64,000 bases of DNA from Wurfbainia villosa (GCA_025175895.1 CM046005.1:61776325-61840324); one strand, 5' to 3'; counted from the stretch's first letter, positions 42,547-54,990 are shown. Numbers and translations are program-made. The notes: a model not told the origin generated them from the letters alone.

Positions 42547-43931
42547 TGTTAGTAATATATGAGAGATGTCCTAAGGCAATCGCCTTATGTATGAACCATT
42601 TATATGATAAATGAAGATTCACTATTTGAGTATACATGTTTTATGTATTTGATTAGATCTTAAACTCATTTACTGAATGTCCACGATACGATTCACAGCA
42701 TGAGAGAATTTGTGATTGGATCACAACTAGTGAGTATCTCTACATGTGTAATTGTGATGTATCGGAATTATCCCTAGTCGATGAATTGATGGATTTGGAC
42801 ACCATCAATTCTGTCAAGACTAGCACGAGGTATACTCCTTGGTGTATCCAAGCAGCTGATTCTCACTGGCTGGAGACATTGTGATGTCCGGAGTTAATCG
42901 TGGATGCTAGTTATGGTAACTAGTTCATTAGAGTGACCAGCCGTAAGACTTCATATGGTTCTCTGCATATATAGATATGTCAATGAAGTTCTTACTGTGG
43001 CTTAAGTGCGATATTCCTTTGACTTGCGGTATTCAAGTCATCTTGATCATGGAGACTTATGCTTTGACATCTTAAGCAAACATCTCTAAGGAGATGTGGA
43101 CCCGGGATGATTGGGTATAAGTCGAAGTGATCGAAGGTGTTTGAATAGCCTATAAAGGATTCACCACTCCTTGCGAGGAGATGTATACCCATGGCCTCGT
43201 CGGATTGTTACTAAAGTCTTTGGCCAAAGCATTACATGTTTAGAGTAAGGTACTCTTCGATACATGTGGAGTAACTAGAATCCGTAGGACGAGGAAATGA
43301 TACTTGGGCTAGGTGTGACGTAGTCAGCCTAGTGGGGACTGACACAATAGACCATGTCCTGAACCAAGTGGGTATAAGATGAGTGAAGGGAATGGGGCAT
43401 GATTCATTCGAGCTACTGAAGGGTTTCAGAAATAGTTCTGGATCAACCGTTGATCTTTTCGGTTAATTGGGGATCATGATGTACTACTAGGTGCCACTCA
43501 TGATCGTTCTATAATTAATGGTTAATTATAGACGGCCAACATAAACCGAGAACCTATTTGGTCACACGCACAACGAGTGTAATCCAAAGGATTTAAAACG
43601 AGCTTGAGAATGGGATTCTCAGACCGAGAGAAACTATGTTTGGTTGGACCAAACATAAAGCGAGCATGAAATTGTTTCAGTCGCAATGGAAGCGTGGATG
43701 GGCCGTGTCTTATGAAGACATAATGGATGGACCAAAATGGTTTGGTTCTAATCAAATGGATGAGAATAAACCAAAGGGTTTGGTTTATTTTAAACGAATG
43801 AACCAAAAGTTGGTTCGGTTCGTTTTAACTTAAAATAAACCATCATGGTTTGGTTTATTTTGACTTATCCTAATGGAGCGGGTTAACGGGCTTTATGGAT
43901 ATGATCCATTAACCATTAAGAGAATTAGTTC

Positions 43932-43943
43932 TCTATAAAATAG
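43932..43943 (+). promoter_or_regulatory. TATA box of 5' LTR of E with CCCTAA repeats
   Basis: CTATAAAATAGG, then AAACCCTAACCCTAACCC starting about 8 bases on. Same arrangement as in D. Confidence 0.65.
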
Positions 43944-44182
43944 GGCTTAAACCCTAACCCTAACCCTAATCTTGCAATTGGAGTTGCCGCCCACCCCTTG
44001 AAGGAGGTTTTCGGCGCCAACCCAAGTGTGCCGCCGCCCAACCTCTTGTGCCGCCGTTCAACTTGTTGCCGGCGACCAAGCTTCAGCCGGTGAACCTCCG
44101 GCGACCCTCCGGTGATCTCCTCTAGGTTCGGTGATAAGGTGAGCTTCCATCTCTCCTTGGCCGGCCTCTATTCCTCCACCAA

Positions 44183-44396
44183 AAGCTGTCCAGTTTTTCT
44201 GGACAGCTTGTTTCTTTGTTGTCGGAGCGTCGTTTGGACGACGGTTAGTGCTCCGATAGCACCTAACTTTCCGGGGATTTGATCTCCGGTAATCCTCTGA
44301 GGTGGAGGACGAAGGATTCGTCAATTGGTTGACGAATACCTCTCCGGAGAAGCGAGTTTTTAGAACTCGTTTTGGATCCGAATTTGGATTCGGATC
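44183..44396 (+). repeat. R-U5 hairpin array in LTR of E
   Basis: Counterpart of 20875-21088 in D. Compared with D, the stem CAAGTC/GACTTG is CGAGTT/AACTCG (two pairs changed on both sides), and GGTCCGAAT/ATTCGGACC is GATCCGAAT/ATTCGGATC (one pair changed on both sides). Pairing is kept in each case. Confidence 0.85.
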
Positions 44397-44757
44397 GTGA
44401 TCATCTCTCGATCACGTCGTCTTCAACACGAGGCTAGTAACCCGTACGAAGACGAAGCTCGTGACTTAGCGAAGTCATCCCGAGGAGCTCGGCGTGGATA
44501 CGGATAGAGACGATTCTTACGAGGATCGTTCCGGTTGATGTCGTTCCCGCTACACGTCATACGAATGGTATAACGTAGATAATTTCTTTTATTGCAAATT
44601 TTAATTTACGGTTATGTCTACACTTGTTGTAATATGCATGCGTGTGTTGTGTGTGTTGTAATAAATATAGATTTATTATTTTTAATTGCTTCCGCTGTGC
44701 TCATGTTTACGAAACATGATCGAACACACACACGCCGCGGTGCAGGAAACCCAACAG

Positions 44758-44770
44758 TGGTATCAGAGCC
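44758..44770 (+). other. Primer-binding site of element E
   Basis: TGGTATCAGAGCC one base after the LTR end; perfect tRNA-Met-type site. Confidence 0.9.
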
Positions 44771-46042
44771 CAGGTTGTGTTTCGACATAATCGTAAAAAT
44801 GGTTTTGCGATAGTCATAATGTATTTCTAGAAATTTTCTAATTTTGGAAATTTAGAAGTATTTATGGAAATTTTTCAATTTTGGAAAGTCTAGAAGTATT
44901 TATGGAAATCTTCCACTTTTGGAAAGTTGGAAGTATTTATGGAAATTGATATTTTCCATAAATAAAATATTTGATTAGATTCTGGAAATTTGTTTCCTAA
45001 TTTAATCATGATTTGATTTTGGAAATCAAATCTTAAAATATTTTATTTCCATAAGTAGTTTTAATGATTTAGGAAATTGGTTTCCTAAATAGATTTTTCT
45101 TAATCAAATAATTCCATGAATAAAATATGTGATTAGATTTGGAAATTTGTTTCCTAATTTAATTATAATTTGATTTGGAGAATCAAATCTTAAACATATT
45201 TTATTTCCATAAATAGTTATGACATATAAGGAAATATATACATGACATAATTGTATGCCATGTAATTGCATTAGATGCATAACATTATGTCATGCGTGTC
45301 GTGACATGTAGATGTATGCCATGTATGTCATGTCATGTAGATAATAGTTATTTGCATGCAAAGAGGATGAGACATAAAAACCCTTAAACAATATTAAAGC
45401 CTACACCTTCCATTAATATGGTTAGAACCAGAGTTCCGTTTCTTGTTTGGGTTGTTGGACTCTCTCCAAGCCCGGCTCGAACCCGAATATGTTCAAACCA
45501 TGGAATAGTTTAATACTAATATGGTAAGAGTCAGAGGTCAATCATTAGCTTTGGTTGTTGGACTCTCTCCAAGCTGGGCTAATTGGTTGAATGCACTCTA
45601 ACCATATTAAAACTATGTCCCGATTAATGGGTTGGCTTTAACCTGGAGCATCGGCTTGTTGGACTCTCTCCAAGGTCGATGTAAAGGGAGGTGAAGTTGG
45701 GTGCTATGCATATGATGCATACTTGTTAATGTGTTAACAACCCGATGTATGTGTGAACATTCAATAAGTTGATAGCACATTGTGATAGTTGCATATACGT
45801 GATATGCAATCGGTATAGTTGATACCTACCATCGTAGTTATGAATGGCTTATTGGACTCTCTCCAAGGTTGTTCGTATCTATGATGGATATCAGCCCATT
45901 CGGAGATGGACCTACGATCTCCCGAAGTGATTTTGGGGTTTTTGAAATTCGAAAAAATGAATGAGATTTATAAATGTATATTGATGCATTTTTAAAATCA
46001 TCTTTCTCATATATGCTCGTTTTGTATTTCTAAGTTAATATA
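44771..46042 (+). other. Non-coding leader of element E
   Basis: Same layout as the leader of D: an AT-rich part, then four copies of the GTTGGACTCTCTCCAAG motif at 45454, 45557, 45658 and 45851 (the last begins ATTGG). The spacing of 103, 101 and 193 bases is identical to D. No gene is seen. Confidence 0.75.
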
Positions 46043-46700
46043 TTGATCATAATGTGTTTGAATTTGCGTTCCATTTTGGATTCAAATAAATTGACTGGGC
46101 CGAACTTCTTGGACTGGCTTAGAAACTTGAGAATTGTTCTCAAGGTGAAAAGCTTGTGTATGTCCTCGAAGCGCCTCTTCCCGCCCGTCCTAGTGACGAT
46201 GCAACTTTGGACCAATTGTTGGCCTATCAGAAACATGTGAGTGATTCTGAACAAATGAGTTGCATCATGCTAGCCGCGATGGAACCTAAGCTACGAAAGC
46301 AGCATGAGCATATGGATGCTCATATCGTAGTCCTTCATCTCTGTGAGTTGGTTGATGAGCAAGTGAGATTCGAAAGGTTCGAAGTCTCCAAGCTCCTCTT
46401 CACCTCTGAGATGCAAGGAGGTTCATCTGTGGTACTGCTCAACATGCTGAAGACTGTGGAGCCTTCTGAGAAGCATGAGTAGGGGACAGTGTTGTTAGTT
46501 GATTCCTCGAAGAAAGGTTCTAAGAGGAAGTCAAAGGAACAGCAGAAGGGAAAGAAGAGAAGGGCTAAGAAGATAGAACCAGCACAAAAGGAAACTTGCC
46601 ATCATTATGGCAAGGAGAGCCATTTGCGAAGAAAGTGCAAGATTTATATTGAGTTCGTGAAGAAGGATAAGGCATCGGATGCCCCATCTTCTTCAGAAAT
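46043..46700 (+). pseudogene. gag: Element E gag, internally deleted
   Basis: Starts near 46043 with SILDSNKLTGPNFLDWLRNL. The frame shifts near 46160 to YVLEAPLPARPSDDATLDQL, then SCIMLAAMEPKLRKQHEHMD and RFEVSKLLFTSEMQGGSS. It then jumps directly to VVLLNMLKTVEPSEKHE, so the middle of the capsid domain present in D (VLKMNGYIERL to NKLEST) is missing. After a stop the Lys-rich linker and a zinc knuckle, CHHYGKESHLRRKC, follow; its second Cys is replaced, as in D. Not functional. Confidence 0.82.
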
Positions 46701-46988
46701 CTTCTTTATTGATTGTCATTCTATTTCCTTAGACACTTGGGTATTTGATACTGGTGTGGCTCACATATATGTAATGACATACATGGGCTAAGGAATAGAA
46801 GAAGACTCGTCAAGGGAGTGTCAAATTTACGTGTTGGGAATGGAGCAAGGGTTGCTGCATTCGCCATCGGAACGTATTTGTTGAAACTCCCTGCAGGACT
46901 TGTCTTAGAACTGGACAATTGCTTTTATGTTCCTTTGTTGATAAAGAACATCATTTCTATTTCTTGTTGAAATAGAAATGGGTACCAT
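46701..46988 (+). pseudogene. pol: Element E protease region
   Basis: SISLDTWVFDTGVAHIYV keeps DTG but has lost bases after it compared with the GCSSHIC of D. The frame then shifts; LRNRRRLVKGVSNLRVGNGA and LVLELDNCFYVP are recognisable in other frames up to about 46985. Broken by at least two frameshifts. Confidence 0.75.
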
Positions 46989-48110
46989 TTGGATTTTAGT
47001 AACAATTGTTGTTACATAACTTTGAATGGAGTTCTTTATGGGACTGGAAGTTTAAGCAATGGTGTTTATACGTTGGACGTATCCAGTGACATTTTCAATA
47101 TCGAAGCGAGCAACACGCGTGCTCGAAAGGATAATCAAATAGACTCCTATATGTGGCATTGTCGTCTTGGCCATGTAAGCAAGAAACGCATGTCCGAATT
47201 ACACATATGTGGAATTCTGGAATCGTTTGAATTGGATTCATACGATACATGCGTATCATGCTTAAAAGGCAAGATGACTAAGTTACCTTTTACTGGAAAA
47301 GGTGAACGAGTGGGAGAGTTACTAGGTCTAATACATACTGATGTATGTGGACCTATGTCAACTCAAGCATTAGGAGGCTATAGCTACTTCATTACCATCA
47401 CCGATGATCACTCACGGTTTGGGTATGTGTTCTTGATGAAACACAAGTCTGAAGCCTTTGAAAGGTTCAAAGAATTCAGAAATGAAGTAGAGAAACAACA
47501 TGACAAGAGTATTAAAATACTTCGATCGGATCGAGGTGGTGAATACTTAAGTCAAGAGTTTCTTGATTATCTAAGAGACAATGATATATTGTCTCAATGG
47601 ACTCCGCCCTATACACCACAGCATAATGGTGTATCTGAGAGGCGTAACCGGACCTTGTTGGACATGGTCAGGTCAATGATGAATCATGCAACTCTTCCCA
47701 AGTCCTTTTGGGGCTATGCACTTATACCGCTTAATTGTTAAAGTAATGCCTACTACAGTAGTCTCAACTACTCCATATGAGATATGGAATAGTAAGAAAC
47801 CTCATGTATCTTACTTGAAGATATGGGGTTGTCCGCTTATGTGAAGCTTGACCGTGACGCATAAACCGGATGCTAAGTCTGATAAATGTCTATTTATTGG
47901 ATACCCTAAGGAAACAAGGGGTTACCAATTCTATCATCCTGTGGAACAAAAGGTGTTTGTTTCAAGGCATGCTGTGTTTCTAGAGAAAGAGTTTCTCTTG
48001 CAAGAAAATAGTGGGAGTATCGTCGAGCTTGAGGAGGCTCGAGAGACTCAAATAGACATTGATGAGATACCTGGTGAAGCACAACAGCCGACAACTCATA
48101 GTGATGAGCA
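46989..48110 (+). pseudogene. pol: Element E integrase
   Basis: Better preserved than in D. It has LYGTGSLSNGVYTLDVSSDI, the zinc motif YMWHCRLGHVSKKRMSELH with CVSCLKGKMTKLPF (one Glu to Val), HTDVCGPMSTQALGGYSYFI, TDDHSRFGYVFLMKHKSEAF and KILRSDRGGEYLSQEFLDYL. Unlike D it also has TPQHNGVSERRNRTLLDMVR with the catalytic Glu, so a full D-D-E set is in one frame. The frame breaks at FWGYALIPLNC (stop near 47739). Homology resumes as PDAKSDKCLFIGYPKETRGY and continues to the acidic connector near 48110. Confidence 0.87.
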
Positions 48111-48284
48111 ATCGGCTGGACCTATTGTAACACCACATCTTCGTAGATCCGCGGTAGAACACAATATTCCCGAGAGATATGGATTTCTCGTAAGTGAATC
48201 GAACGACGTGTTACTCATTGATGATGAGGAGCCTACCATTATGAAGAAGTCGACAAGTTCGAAAGGGATAAGTGGCTTGGTGCC

Positions 48285-49050
48285 ATGAAGTCGGAAATGG
48301 ATTCCATGTACGAAAACCAAGTTTGGAACTTGGTTGACCCACCTGAAGGGATAAAGCCTATAGGGTGCAAGTGGGTTTTCAAGAAGAAAACCGACATGGA
48401 TGGTAATGTGATTACCTATAAGGCTAGATTGGTGGCGAAAGGATATCGTCAAAAACAAGGTGTTGATTATGACTAAACCTATTCGCCTGTAGCTATGCTT
48501 AAATCCATTCGGATGCTCCTGGCCATAGCGGCTCATTATGATTATGAGATATGGCAGATGGATGTGAAAATACTTTCCTTAATGGAAACTCCGCCGAGGA
48601 CGTGTATATGATACACCGAGGGTTTCACATCGCTGATAAAACCAGGTATGCAAATTGACGGTCCATTTATGGATTGAAGCAAGCATCCAGGAGCTGGAAT
48701 ATCCGTTTTGATGAGACAATCAAAAAGTTTGATTTCTCACAAAATCCAGACGAACCTTGTGTGTACAAGAAGGTTAGTGGGAGTGCAGTCATATTCCTAG
48801 TATTGTATGTCGATGACATACTACTTATAGGAAATGATGTTTCAATCTTACAGTCAGTGAAGGTTTGGTTATCCAAGACATTCTCCATGAAAGACCTGGG
48901 AGAAGCAACCTACATCCTCGGGATTAAGATCTATAGAGATAGATCGAAACGGTTGCTTGGTCTTTCACAGTCTACATATATAGACCGAATGCTAAAGAAG
49001 TTTAGCATGTCAGAATCCAAGAAAGGTTTCCTACCCATCAGGCATGGGGT
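48285..49050 (+). pseudogene. pol: Element E reverse transcriptase
   Basis: MKSEMDSMYENQVWNLVDPP, GCKWVFKKKTDMDGNVITYK and ARLVAKGYRQKQGVDYD, then a TAA at 48474 where D has GAA (DET). TYSPVAMLKSIRML and EIWQMDVK follow. The stretch 48570-48670 has many small deletions, so AFLNGNLLEDV is lost. It recovers as LKQASRSWNIRFDETIKKFD, with VLYVDDILLIG (YVDD at 48806-48817), VKVWLSKTFSMKDLGEATYI and LGIKIYRDRSKRLLGLSQS. The upstream connector is partly in another frame near 48110-48285. Confidence 0.86.
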
Positions 49051-49717
49051 ACACCTTTCGAAGTCTATGTGTCCGCGCACAGAAGACGAGAGGATTTGCA
49101 TGAGTAAGATTCCCTATGCATCCGTAATAGGATCTATCATGTATGCTATGTTATGTACGAGGCCTGAAGTATCGTATGCTCTGAGTGTCACGAGCAGATA
49201 CCAGTCTGATCCAGGAATGGATCATTGGGTGGCTGTTAAGACGATCCTTAAGTACTTAAGAAGAACTAAGGATGTGTTCCTAATATATGGAGAAGGGTAC
49301 ATGGTGATACGTGGGTATACGGATGCCAGATCCAGACAGACAAGGATGATTCCATGTCTTAGTCTGGGTATGTATTCACCTAGAATGGAGGCGCAATAAG
49401 TTGGAAAGGTTCCAAGCTTGACACTATAGCGGATTCTGCCACTAAGGCAGAATACGTTGCAGCTTTGGAAGCAGCAAAGGAAGCGGTTTGGATCAAGAAG
49501 TTCATCTCTGAACTTGATGTGGTCTCATCAATGATCCAAACATGTGCTTCGCCGCTATCATCTTATCAGAGAGATCATCAGTAGGAACGAAATACAAATC
49601 GAGAAAATTCCCACTGAAAGGAACTTAGCGGATCCTTTGACTAAAGCATTACCTCAAAGTAAGTTTGAGGGTCATGTTAGTGCTTATGGTATAGGATACC
49701 GTAGCGATTGGCATTAG
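49051..49717 (+). pseudogene. pol: Element E RNase H
   Basis: IPYASVIGSIMYAMLCTRPE and SYALSVTSRYQSDPGMDHW, with VFLIYGEGYMVIRGYTDARS. The frame then fails at 49399 (RMEAQ stop), before ISWKGSKLDTIADSATKAEY in another frame. The C-terminal part has a deletion (no clear CDNNGAI block) and ends with NLADPLTKALPQSKFEGH and SDWH, stop at 49715-49717. A polypurine tract AAGTGGGAGTC follows. Confidence 0.82.
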
Positions 49718-49719
49718 GC

Positions 49720-49731
49720 CAAGTGGGAGTC
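49720..49731 (+). other. Polypurine tract of element E
   Basis: AAGTGGGAGTC directly before the 3' LTR, identical to that of D. Confidence 0.8.
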
Positions 49732-51944
49732 TGTTAGTAATATATGAGAGATGTCCCAAGGCAATCACCTTATGTATGAACCATTTATATGATAAATGAA
49801 GATTCACTATTTGAGTATACATGTTTTATGTATTTGATTGGATCTTAAACTCATTTACTGAATGTCCACGATACGATTCACAGCATGAGAGAATTTGTGA
49901 TTGGATCACAACTAGTGAGTATCTCTACATGTGTAATTGTGATGTATCGGAATTATTCGTAGTCGATGAATTGATGGATTTGGACACCATCAATTCTGTC
50001 AAGACTAGCACGAGGTATACTCCTTGGTGTATCCAAGCAGCTGATTCTCACTGGCTGGCGACATTGTGATGTTCGGAGTTAATCGTGGATGCTAGTTATG
50101 GTAACTAGTTCATTGGAGTGACCAGCCGTAAGACTTCATATGGTTCTCTACATATATAGATATGTCAATGAAGTTCTTACTGTGGCTTAAGTGCGATGTT
50201 CCTTTGACTTGCGGTATTCAAGTCATCTTGATCATGGAGACTTATGCTTTGACATCTTAAGCAAACATCTCTAAGGAGATGTGGACCCGGGATGATTGGG
50301 TATAAGTCGAAGTGATCGAAGGTGTTTGAATAGCCTATAAAGGATTCACCACTCCTTGCGAGGAGATGTATACCCATGGTCTCTCGTCGGATTGTTACTA
50401 AAGTCTTTGGCCAAAGCATTACATGTTTAGAGTAAGGTACTCTTCGATACATGTGGAGTAACTAGAATCCGTAGGACGAGGAAATGATACTTGGGCTAGG
50501 TGTGACGTAGTCAGCCTAGTGGGGACTAACACAATAGACCATGTCCTGAACCAAGTGGGTATAAGATGAGTGAAGGGAATGGGGCACGATTCATTCGAGC
50601 TACTGAAGGGTTTCAGAAATAGTTCTGGATCAACTGTTGATCTTTTCGGATAATTGGGGATCATGATGTACTACTAGGTGCCACTCATGATCGTTCTATA
50701 ATTAATGGTTAATTATAGACGGCCAACATAAACAGAGAACCTATTTGGTCACACGCACAATGAGTGTAATCCAAAGGATTTAAAATGAGCTTGAGAATGG
50801 GATTCTCAGACCGAGAGAAACTATGTTTGGTTGGACCAAACATAAAGCGAGCATGAAATTGTTTCAGTCGCAATGGAAGCGTGGATGGGCCGTGTCTTAT
50901 GAAGACATAATGGATGGACCAAAATGGTTTGGTTCTAATCAAATGGATGAGAATAAACCAAAGGGTTTGGTTTATTTTAAACGAATGAACCAAAAGTTGG
51001 TTCGGTTCGTTTTAACTTAAAATAAACCATCATGGTTTGGTTTATTTTGACTTATCCTAATGGAGCGGGTTAACGGGCTTTATGGATATGATCCATTAAC
51101 CATTAAGAGAATTAGTTCTCTATAAAATAGGGCTTAAACCCTAACCCTAACCCTAATCTTGCAATTGGAGTTGCCGCCCACCCCTTGAAGGAGGTTTTCG
51201 GCGCCAACCCAAGTGTGCCACTGCCCAACCTCTTGTGCCGCCGTTCAACTTATTGCCGGCGACCAAGCTTCAGCCGGTGAACCTCCGGTGACCCTCCGGT
51301 GATCTCCTCTAGGTTCGGTGATAAGGTGAGCTTCCATCTCTCCTTGGCCGGCCTCTATTCCTCCACCAAAAGCTGTCCAGTTTTTCTGGACAGCTTGTTT
51401 CTTTGTTGTCGGAGCGTCGTTTGGACGACGGTTAGTGCTCCGATAGCACCTAACTTTCCGGGGATTTGATCTCCGGTAATCCTCTGAGGTGGAGGACGAA
51501 AGATTCGTCAATTGGTTGACGAATACCTCTCCGGAAAAGCGAGTTTTGAGAACTCGTTTTAGGATCCGAATTTGGATTCGGATCGTGATCATCTCTCGAT
51601 CACGTCGTCTTCAACACGAGGCTAGTAACCCGTACGAAGACGAAGCTCGTGACTTAGCGAAGTCATCCCGAGGAGCTCGGCGTGGATACGGATAGAGATG
51701 ATTCCTACGAGGATCGTTCCGGTTGATGCCGTTCCCGCTACACGTCATACGAAAGGTATAACGTAGATAATTTCTTTTATTGCAAATTTTAATTTACGGT
51801 TATGTCTACACTTGTTGTAATATGCATGCGTGTGTTGTGTGTGTTGTAATAAATATAGATTTATTATTTTTAATTGCTTCCGCTGTGTTCATGTTTACGA
51901 AACATGATCGAACACACACACGCCGCGGTGCCGGAAACCCAACA
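49732..51944 (+). repeat. 3' LTR of element E (2,213 bases)
   Basis: Ends as in the 5' LTR and is followed by the CCATT duplication. It keeps the TATA box, CCCTAA repeats and hairpin array, and differs from the 5' LTR at scattered single bases. Confidence 0.92.
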
Positions 51945-51949
51945 CCATT

Positions 51950-52459
51950 TACGGGTGACGTTTGACGAAGCCAAAGTATGCAACGCCTTATGTAGGGAAC
52001 CATGGTGACTTCAGGTCTAAGGACTAATAGTCATACTAATAGCCACATGAGAAAGTATATAACACTCATATAACGATCCATGATACTTTCTCATGGCGGG
52101 TCATTCAGTATTCATTCTCCAATGCATACCCATGTGTCAACTTGATATCTCATATCCATGACTTGTGAGATCAAGTCATCATGTTGACTTACATACTAGT
52201 CTCTACGCATTAACGTTGTTCCTGAATGTTAATACTCAACTAGGAATGATTAAGAGTAGTGTTCTCTATATCATCTCATTATCGATTCAACCAATCGACT
52301 GATATAGATAAGAACCTACTACTCAAAGACATTATTATATTTAGTTATTTGGCACCAATACAAGTAAATATAATAACTATGCATTTATAAATAGGAATAT
52401 GATACAATAAAGTCCATACAACAATCATCACATGATTGACTCTAGGGCTTTCACTAACA
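51950..52459 (-). repeat. 3' LTR of element F, right part
   Basis: Resumes F's LTR after E and ends TTTCACTAACA at 52459. Joined with 41267-42546 it is about 1.79 kb, against 1,802 bases for the other LTR. Confidence 0.88.
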
Positions 52460-52474
52460 ATCTCCCACTAGCAC
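52460..52474 (-). other. Polypurine tract of element F
   Basis: The minus strand reads GCTAGTGGGAGATT next to the 3' LTR start (TGTTAGTGAAAGCCC). Confidence 0.7.
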
Positions 52475-53218
52475 TAGAGCCAATCACCATAGTATCTAAT
52501 ACCCAATGACCTAGTGTGACCATCATGCTTTTTCTGTGCCAAAGCCTTGTTCAAGGGATCTGCGATGTTAGCCTCTGTGGGTACTCTGCAAATCTTCACA
52601 TCTCCTCTATCAATAATCTCTCGAATGAGATGGAAGCACTGATATATATTCGGTCTCTGTTGTAGAATCAGCAACTGTGTCCTGCTTGGAACTCTTCCAG
52701 CTCACAGCGCCACCATTCAAGCAAAACACGAACCCTGACTGCGATCTATAATCTTCCTGGTCAGTTTGGAAGTTGGCATCGCTGTAACCCTTTACAGCTA
52801 GCTCCTCATTGCCTCCAAATATCAAGAAATATTCTTTAGTCCTTCTCAAGTACTTAAGAATATTCTTGACTGCTATCCAGTGACGCTCACCTGGATCTGA
52901 CTGGTACCTACTCGTAATGCTCAAAGCATACGAGACATCAGGACGAGTACACAACATGGCGTACATGATAGATCCTATAGCAGATGCGTAAGGGATCTTA
53001 TCCATGTGGTCTCTCTCCTCTCTAGAAGAGGGACTTTGAGTCTTCGAAAGACTCACACCATGTGACATCGACAGAAGTCCCTTCTTGGAATTCTGCATGG
53101 CAAACCGTAGTAATACCGTGTCAATGTATGTACTCTGACTTAGGCCAAGCAATCTCTTAGATCTATCTCTATAGATCTTGATGCCTAGAATACAGGCTGC
53201 TTCACCTAAATACTTCAT
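52474..53218 (-). pseudogene. pol: Element F RNase H, with internal deletion
   Basis: MKYLGEAACILGIKIYRDRS, STYIDTVLLRFAMQNSKKGL, IPYASAIGSIMYAMLCTRPD and the RNase H motifs GYSDANFQTDQEDYRSQSGF and AVSWKSSKQDTVADSTTETE. After TEYIS the frame jumps to the C-terminal FHLIREIIDRGDVKICRVPT and ANIADPLNKALAQKKHDGH, ending GIRYYGDWL at 52474. The middle block that carries the CDNNGAI motif in relatives is deleted (about 40 residues), removing an active-site Asp. Confidence 0.84.
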
Positions 53219-53219
53219 T

Positions 53220-53900
53220 GAGAAGCACGTCCCCAGCTACGTCTTCACAGACTGTAGCTAAGGGATGTCATTCCCAATGAGTAGTATGTCATCCACATAC
53301 AATACAAGGAAGACAACTGTGTTCCCATTAACCCTCTTGTAGACACAGGGTTCATCTTCATTCTTGATGAAACCAAACTGTTTGATCGCATTATCGAAAC
53401 GAAGATTCCATCTCCGAGAAGCTTGCTTTAGCCCATAAATGGACCTTTGCAGCTTGCATACTTTTCCAGTATGCTGTGGATCTTCAAAACCCTCAGGTTG
53501 TGTCATGTACACATCCTCGAGTAAGTTTCTATTCAGAAACATGGTTTTGACATCCATCTGCCAGATCTCATAATCGTGGTATGCTACAATAGCAAGCAAG
53601 ATCCAAATGGACTTAAACATCGCCCTGGAGAAAAGGTTTCATCATAGTTAATACCATGAATTTGCTTGAAACCTTTAGCTACCAATCAGCCCTTATAGGT
53701 ATGTGTAAGTCCATCCATGTCAGTCTTTCTCCTAAAGACCCACTTACACCCAATGGGTTTGACCCCTTCAGGTGGATCAACCAAAGTCCATACTTGGTTG
53801 GTGTACATGGATTCCATCTCGGATCTCATGGCCTCTAGCCATTTCTCAGAATCTGGGCTCATCAAAGCTTCCTGATAGGAGGTAGGCTCATTCTCAATGA
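53220..53900 (-). pseudogene. pol: Element F reverse transcriptase
   Basis: From the N side: WLEAMRSEMESMYTNQVWTL and GCKWVFRRKTDMDGLTHTYK, a stop where Ala-Arg is expected (KG-stop-LVAKGFKQ), then a frame change near 53640. EIWQMDVKTMFLNRNLLEDV, CKLQRSIYGLKQASRRWNLR and VFLVLYVDDILLIGNDIP follow, with YVDD encoded at 53288-53299. A stop follows near 53258. The catalytic Asp pair is kept. Confidence 0.85.
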
Positions 53901-54990
53901 GCATAATGTCATCATGGTCAGACAAGAGAAATGAGTATCTCTCAGGCTGACGACGTACCCTATCAGATATGCGAAGAGGTAGGTCTACCTGAATAGGTGG
54001 TTGTTCCACAACTCTTTGTGCAACAACCTCATCACCCACAACACTTTGTGGTTCCTGTTCAACCTCCATCAAGGCCTTAGTGCTATGGTCCATATCTTGA
54101 ATTTCTTCAAGATCGAAGGTACTCCCACTAGTTTTTCTAGAAACAAAATCCCTTTCTAGAAAAACCCCAGTCTTTGCCACAAACACTTTGTGCTGACTGG
54201 GAATGTAGAAGTAGTATCCCTTTGTATCCTTGGGATATCCAACAAAATAGCACCTATCGAATTTGGATCCTAGTTTGTCTTAAACTTGACGTTGAACGTA
54301 AGCCTCACAACCCCAAATCCTCATGAAAGACATCTTGGGATTTCTCCCTGTCCATATCGTATATGGTGTCTTTATGACAGCCTTGGATGGTACACGGTTA
54401 AGGGTAAAGGCTACTGTATCTAGAGCATATCCCCAAAAGGATATAGGAAGATCTGTGTGACTCATCATAGATCGTACCATATCTAATATGGTACGATTCC
54501 TCCTTTCAGATACACCATTCCACTGTGGTGTTCCAGGAGAAGTGAGTTGGGATAGAATCCCACACTCAGCTAGATAGTCACGAAACTCATGGCTAAGGTA
54601 TTCACCACCTCGATCTGATCGAAGTATCTTAATACTCTTGCCAAGCTAGTTTTGTACTTCATTCTTGAATTCTTTGAACTTTTCAAAGGATTCTGATTTA
54701 TGTGTCATAAGATACACATAACCATATCTACTGAAGTCATCAGTAAATGTAATGAAGTACCTGTAACCACCTCTAGCAGCAAGCATTGAAAGGACCACAT
54801 ACATCACTATGTATAAGTTCTAACAAATCTGTTGCTCTTTCGCTGTGTCCACTAAAGGGAGTCTTGGTCATCTTGCCTAAAAGGCAAGACTCGCATGTCT
54901 CATATGATTCAAAATCAAATGAGTCTAGCAGCCCATCCTTATGGAGCTGAGATAAGCGACTCTCATTTATGTGACCTAAGTGACAATGCC
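53901..54990 (-). pseudogene. pol: Element F integrase and connector
   Basis: Pre-integrase motif YLRHCHLGHINESRLSQLHK with CESCLLGKMTKTPF (just above 54840), then HSDVCGPFNACC and a stop at 54773. Further core pieces in shifted frames are YFITFTDDFSRYGYVYL, KSIKILRSDRGGEYLSHEFR and TPQWNGVSERRNRTILDMVR (catalytic Glu kept, one Gln-His to Gln-Trp change). SFWGYALDTVAFTLNRVPSK and IWGCEAYVQRQV follow, with a stop near 54280. FVGYPKDTKGYYFYIPSQHK and the long connector run to about 53901. Confidence 0.84.

Larger units (their letters stand above)
42547..44756 (+). repeat. 5' LTR of element E (2,210 bases)
   Basis: TGTTAGTAATATATGAG...GGAAACCCAACA. TATA box near 43932 (CTATAAAATAGGG), followed by three CCCTAA units near 43950. 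It has the same hairpins as D, including AAGCTGTCCAG-TTTTT-CTGGACAGCTT (44183-44209), CGAGTT/AACTCG (44353-44369) and GATCCGAAT-TTGG-ATTCGGATC (44375-44396). Confidence 0.92.
42547..51944 (+). mobile_element. Element E: Ty1/copia inserted in LTR of F
   Basis: Flanked by the perfect target duplication CCATT (42542-42546 and 51945-51949); the empty site is readable in F's other LTR near 59311. Two LTRs (42547-44756; 49732-51944), primer site, leader, gag, protease, integrase, RT, RNase H and polypurine tract read right. Same family as D. The two LTRs look about 98-99 percent alike by eye, so E is a fairly young layer. Gag has an internal deletion and pol has several frameshifts. Confidence 0.92.
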
